From JBDHZK01 sp039811865 (GTDB lineage Bacteria > Actinomycetota > Actinomycetes > Propionibacteriales > Propionibacteriaceae): a stretch of DNA of 18,689 bases. This document shows positions 16,074 to 18,689 of this stretch, piece after piece (within the stretch, counting starts at the first letter, position 1; each line of letters begins with the position of its first letter). The notes under the pieces were generated by a model. It searched no databases. It was not told where the DNA came from and saw only the letters and a program-made list of their open reading frames with translations. Where the stretch lies: the NCBI GenBank assembly GCA_039811865.1, contig JBDHZK010000042.1, positions 1 to 18,689 of the forward strand. Reading direction: 5' to 3'. Position numbers and translations under genes: made by a program.

Positions 16074-18518
16074 TCAAGCCTCCGGGTCCTCCTCGCCGAT
16101 CAACTCGGCGTCGAGATGTTGTGCGAGCAGTTCGCGACTGGCGAGGTCGTCCTCGCCGAGCGTGACGTCGTCGCGGCTGATGTCGGGCTCTTCATCGTCC
16201 GGATCGGGCAGGGACGACCCATTCACCCTGGTGGGACGAATGTTCGCCCGCGCCATCGCGACCGCTTGCTCGGCGGGTCGCGAGTCGTTCGAGGCCTGCG
16301 GCGAAGGCCCGGGACGCTCTTCTCGTGCCCGCGGCTGCGAGTGGTCCAAGACCCCCTCGGCGGTGGGCAGATCGGGGCTCGACTGCGGTTCTGGACGCGC
16401 GGGCCCCGGGGTCGGCGGGGTCGGCGCCGCCGAACTCGAACCCGTCGGGCCACCCTCGTCCACGATGACCTCGACGCGCAGGTCCAAGCCCATGACGGCG
16501 ATCAACGCCTCGCGCAGGACGTCCGCGCTGCCGCCGCGGGCGAACGAATCGCGTGCTCCCGCGTTGGCCATGCCGAGGGTGAGGACGCCGCCGTTCACGT
16601 CGGTGACCTGCGCGTTCTGACTGAGCAGGATCCATGTGAATCTGCGTCGTCGCTTGACCTCCTCCAGGACGTCCGGCCAGAGTCGGCGGACGTCCGCGGC
16701 CGCCATCCCACCCGAACCAGAAGTCGTCGGTACGGACACGGCGGACGGGGGTTCCGACGGGCGTCCTGGCTGCTCGCTCGCGCGCTGGGGGGCGCGCCCG
16801 GACGGTTCGGGGCCCGGACCCCGACCGCCGGGGCCCTGCTGGTAGGCACGCTCCGGCGGGGCGCTCCCGGAGCGAGGCGAAGCGGGCGAGCCGCCCCCCG
16901 GAGGTGGCGAAGTGGGTTCGGGCGTCGGTTGCGCAGGCGCGGTCGGCTCATGTGGAGCGCGCGGGGACACCTCGGCTACGGGGCGCGAGCTCGCCTCCGG
17001 ACGCGGGTCGGTGTCCCCCGAGGACTCGCCGGGCATGCCGAGCCGGCGCTCCAAGCGGTCCAGCCGAGCGTGGACGCCACGACCGTCCACGTCGGCGCCG
17101 GGCAGGAGGACGCGCGCACACATGAGTTCGAGGTGGAGTCGGGGGGCGGTCGTCCCACGCATGTCGGTGAGGCCGGTGGCGATCACCTCCGCCGCGCGGG
17201 TCAACTCACCCGAGCCGAGCGCCGCCGCCTGCGAGCTGTAGCGCTCGGCCTGCTCGGGCGAGACGTCCACGAGGCCGGTGCCCAGCGCGTCCGGGACGGC
17301 GGCGACGATGACCAGGTCGCGAAGGCGGCGAAGGAGATCCTCGGCGAAACGTCGGGGGTCCTGGCCGACCTCGATGATCTTGTCGACCGTCGCGAAGACC
17401 CCCGCCGCGTCGCCCGCGGCGAAGGCGTCCACGATCTCGTCGAGCAATGTGTCCGGGGTGTAGCCGAGCAAGGCCGCAGCCTGGTGGTAGCTGACCCCCG
17501 CCTCGGCGGCGCCGCCGAGCAGCTGGTCGAGGACCGACAGCGAGTCGCGAACCGAGCCCTGCCCGGCTCGGACCACCAGCGGCAGCACCGCCGGCTCCAC
17601 GTGGATCCCCTCGGCCTCGCAGATCTGATTCAGGTAGCCCGCGAGCAGCTTCGGCGGCAGCAGGCGGAAGGGGTAGTGGTGCGTCCGAGACCGAATCGTG
17701 CCCAGCACCTTCTCGGGCTCGGTCGTCGCGAAGATGAACTTCACGTGTGGTGGCGGCTCCTCGACCACCTTCAGCAGGGCGTTGAAGCCCTCCTTGGTGA
17801 CCATGTGCGCCTCGTCGATGATGTAGATCTTGTAGCGGCTGTGGACGGGCGCGAAGAACGCCCGTTCGCGCAGGTCACGCGCCTCATTGACCCCACCATG
17901 GCTGGCAGCGTCGATCTCGATGACGTCGATCGAACCCGCTCCCCCACGCGCCAGGTCGCGACAAGACTGGCACTCCCCGCACGGGATGGGGGCCGGCCCC
18001 TTGGCGCAGTTCAGCGTCCTGGCCAGGATCCGCGCGGACGTCGTCTTGCCGCAGCCCCGCGGACCCGAGAACAAATAGGCATGATTGACCCGGTTGTTGA
18101 TCAGCGCCCGCTGCAGGGGTTGGGTGACGTGGTCTTGCCCGATGACTTCGGCGAACGTCTCCGGCCGGTACCGCCGGTACAGCGCCAGGGGCGCCTCTGG
18201 GCGAGGCGATGATCCGGCCCCCGCGAACGTCCGGGATTCGGACTCTGATCCCGTCGAAGAGTCCGAACGCGAACCTTCCGCACCCTCCGTCGTCCCTCCG
18301 ACAAGCTCAGGGAGCGTGGCGCCGACGGGCGCCTCCTCGACCGGCTCCGGGGAGGAACCTTCGACGGTGCCCTCGTCGCTGCCGAACAGGTCGGGGCCGT
18401 CCTGCGAAAAGGGGTCCGGACCGTCGTGGACGATCGGGTCGGAGCCGAAGAGGTCGAGGGGTTCGTCGCCGAACGGGTCGGCGGCGTCCGCGCCGCTCGA
18501 AGGTGTTGCCTCGTCCAC
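16074..18518 (-). CDS. dnaX: DNA polymerase III subunit gamma/tau with long acidic N-terminal extension
   Basis: The 814-residue clamp-loader ATPase loads the sliding clamp and organises the replicative polymerase. The conserved start LALYRRYRPETFAEVIGQ is at residue 111, Walker A GPRGCGKT at 152-159, and the zinc-module cysteines in CAKGPAPIPCGECQSC. YIIDEAHMV and GTIRSRTHHYPFRL complete the AAA+ core. A Pro-rich linker (about 500-620) leads to a tau-like domain (LWPDVLEEVKRRRRFTWILL) and an acidic tail. Residues 1-110 are acidic and low in complexity with repeated DPF/DLF triplets; most family members lack this. The GTG start is required because no in-frame ATG or GTG occurs close to the conserved core. 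A TAGGGT box six bases upstream suggests a leaderless message. Confidence 0.96.
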   Translation of the reverse strand: MDEATPSSGADAADPFGDEPLDLFGSDPIVHDGPDPFSQDGPDLFGSDEGTVEGSSPEPVEEAPVGATLPELVGGTTEGAEGSRSDSSTGSESESRTFAGAGSSPRPEAPLALYRRYRPETFAEVIGQDHVTQPLQRALINNRVNHAYLFSGPRGCGKTTSARILARTLNCAKGPAPIPCGECQSCRDLARGGAGSIDVIEIDAASHGGVNEARDLRERAFFAPVHSRYKIYIIDEAHMVTKEGFNALLKVVEEPPPHVKFIFATTEPEKVLGTIRSRTHHYPFRLLPPKLLAGYLNQICEAEGIHVEPAVLPLVVRAGQGSVRDSLSVLDQLLGGAAEAGVSYHQAAALLGYTPDTLLDEIVDAFAAGDAAGVFATVDKIIEVGQDPRRFAEDLLRRLRDLVIVAAVPDALGTGLVDVSPEQAERYSSQAAALGSGELTRAAEVIATGLTDMRGTTAPRLHLELMCARVLLPGADVDGRGVHARLDRLERRLGMPGESSGDTDPRPEASSRPVAEVSPRAPHEPTAPAQPTPEPTSPPPGGGSPASPRSGSAPPERAYQQGPGGRGPGPEPSGRAPQRASEQPGRPSEPPSAVSVPTTSGSGGMAAADVRRLWPDVLEEVKRRRRFTWILLSQNAQVTDVNGGVLTLGMANAGARDSFARGGSADVLREALIAVMGLDLRVEVIVDEGGPTGSSSAAPTPPTPGPARPEPQSSPDLPTAEGVLDHSQPRAREERPGPSPQASNDSRPAEQAVAMARANIRPTRVNGSSLPDPDDEEPDISRDDVTLGEDDLASRELLAQHLDAELIGEEDPEA

Positions 18519-18524
18519 GGATGC

Positions 18525-18530
18525 ACCCTA
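18525..18530 (-). promoter_or_regulatory. -10 box of dnaX (leaderless type)
   Basis: TAGGGT fits TANNNT and is followed by exactly six bases (GCATCC) and the GTG at 18518. Its AGGG could alternatively serve as a Shine-Dalgarno in a longer transcript reading through from ffs. Confidence 0.5.
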
Positions 18531-18571
18531 TGCGCTGGCGCCGACAGTCGCGGATTGCGACCGGGAAGCAA

Positions 18572-18662
18572 AGGGTTCCCCGCGCACCCGGAAGAGCTCA
18601 CTGACCCTTGCTGCCTTCCGACCCTGGGGGGGTTGGGCGAGATACCGCCGCGCGGGGAACCT
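18572..18662 (-). ncRNA. ffs: Small signal recognition particle RNA (4.5S-type)
   Basis: On the minus strand the conserved SRP apical core GGTCGGAAGGCAGCAAGGGT is present, flanked by arms that fold back. The outer arms GGTTCCCCGCGC (18661-18650) and GCGCGGGGAACC (18585-18574) pair perfectly over 12 bp, giving an RNA of about 91 bases. It binds Ffh to target membrane proteins for co-translational insertion. The position just upstream of dnaX is the usual actinobacterial arrangement. Ends are inferred from the -10 box and the outer stem and may be off by a few bases. Confidence 0.95.
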
Positions 18663-18668
18663 CCACCG

Positions 18669-18674
18669 AGTCTA
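18669..18674 (-). promoter_or_regulatory. -10 box of the SRP RNA gene
   Basis: TAGACT is followed by CGGTGG and then the first base of the SRP RNA outer stem region (18662), the expected spacing. The matching -35 would lie at or beyond the window edge. Confidence 0.6.
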
Positions 18675-18689
18675 GTGGATCCATCCGGT

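Noticed and set aside
18669..18682. TCTAGTGGATCC near the right edge resembles a cloning-vector polylinker
   Set aside because: It overlaps the expected -10 box of the SRP RNA at the right spacing, so it is more simply genomic. The window ends too soon to rule out an artefact completely.

Overview
The window is high-GC bacterial chromosome whose gene set points to Actinomycetota: a small SRP RNA directly upstream of dnaX-ybaB-recR, an aspartokinase of corynebacterial length with an internal beta-subunit start at codon 250, DUF1707 and SHOCT small membrane proteins, a LAL-type LuxR regulator, and a translational T-box before ileS. No genus can be fixed from the sequence alone. No CRISPR array, insertion sequence, tRNA, rRNA or prophage was seen.

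Layout, left to right. The minus strand from 2202 to 1 carries a DUF1707 membrane protein, aspartokinase (ask/lysC), a 74-residue two-helix membrane protein, and the first codons of a gene cut by the window edge. On the plus strand are a Gfo/Idh/MocA-type oxidoreductase (2424-3416) and a proton-pumping pyrophosphatase, hppA (3711-6011). hppA is separated from convergent ileS by one long hairpin. ileS (9234-6067, minus) encodes an IleS2-type enzyme and is preceded by a complete T-box leader (about 9413-9235). Upstream of that are a SHOCT protein gene with a perfect 18-bp terminator, a HAD/Cof phosphatase and an 888-residue LAL regulator, all on the minus strand.

Divergent from the regulator is a plus-strand group: a 4-oxalocrotonate-tautomerase-like protein, a small basic protein, and a DsrE-family protein with two CxxC motifs. 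This group is the least explained part of the window. The right end (minus strand) is the replication and repair operon dnaX-ybaB-recR preceded by ffs (SRP RNA).

Functionally the window mixes housekeeping blocks (lysine/threonine/methionine branch-point kinase, isoleucyl-tRNA charging, pyrophosphate removal coupled to proton pumping, replication clamp loading, recombination, SRP) with an accessory regulator-tautomerase-DsrE block between recR and the ileS region. At least four genes have a TANNNT hexamer exactly six bases before the start codon, which predicts leaderless mRNAs. The ileS and SRP RNA promoters have -10 boxes of the same class.
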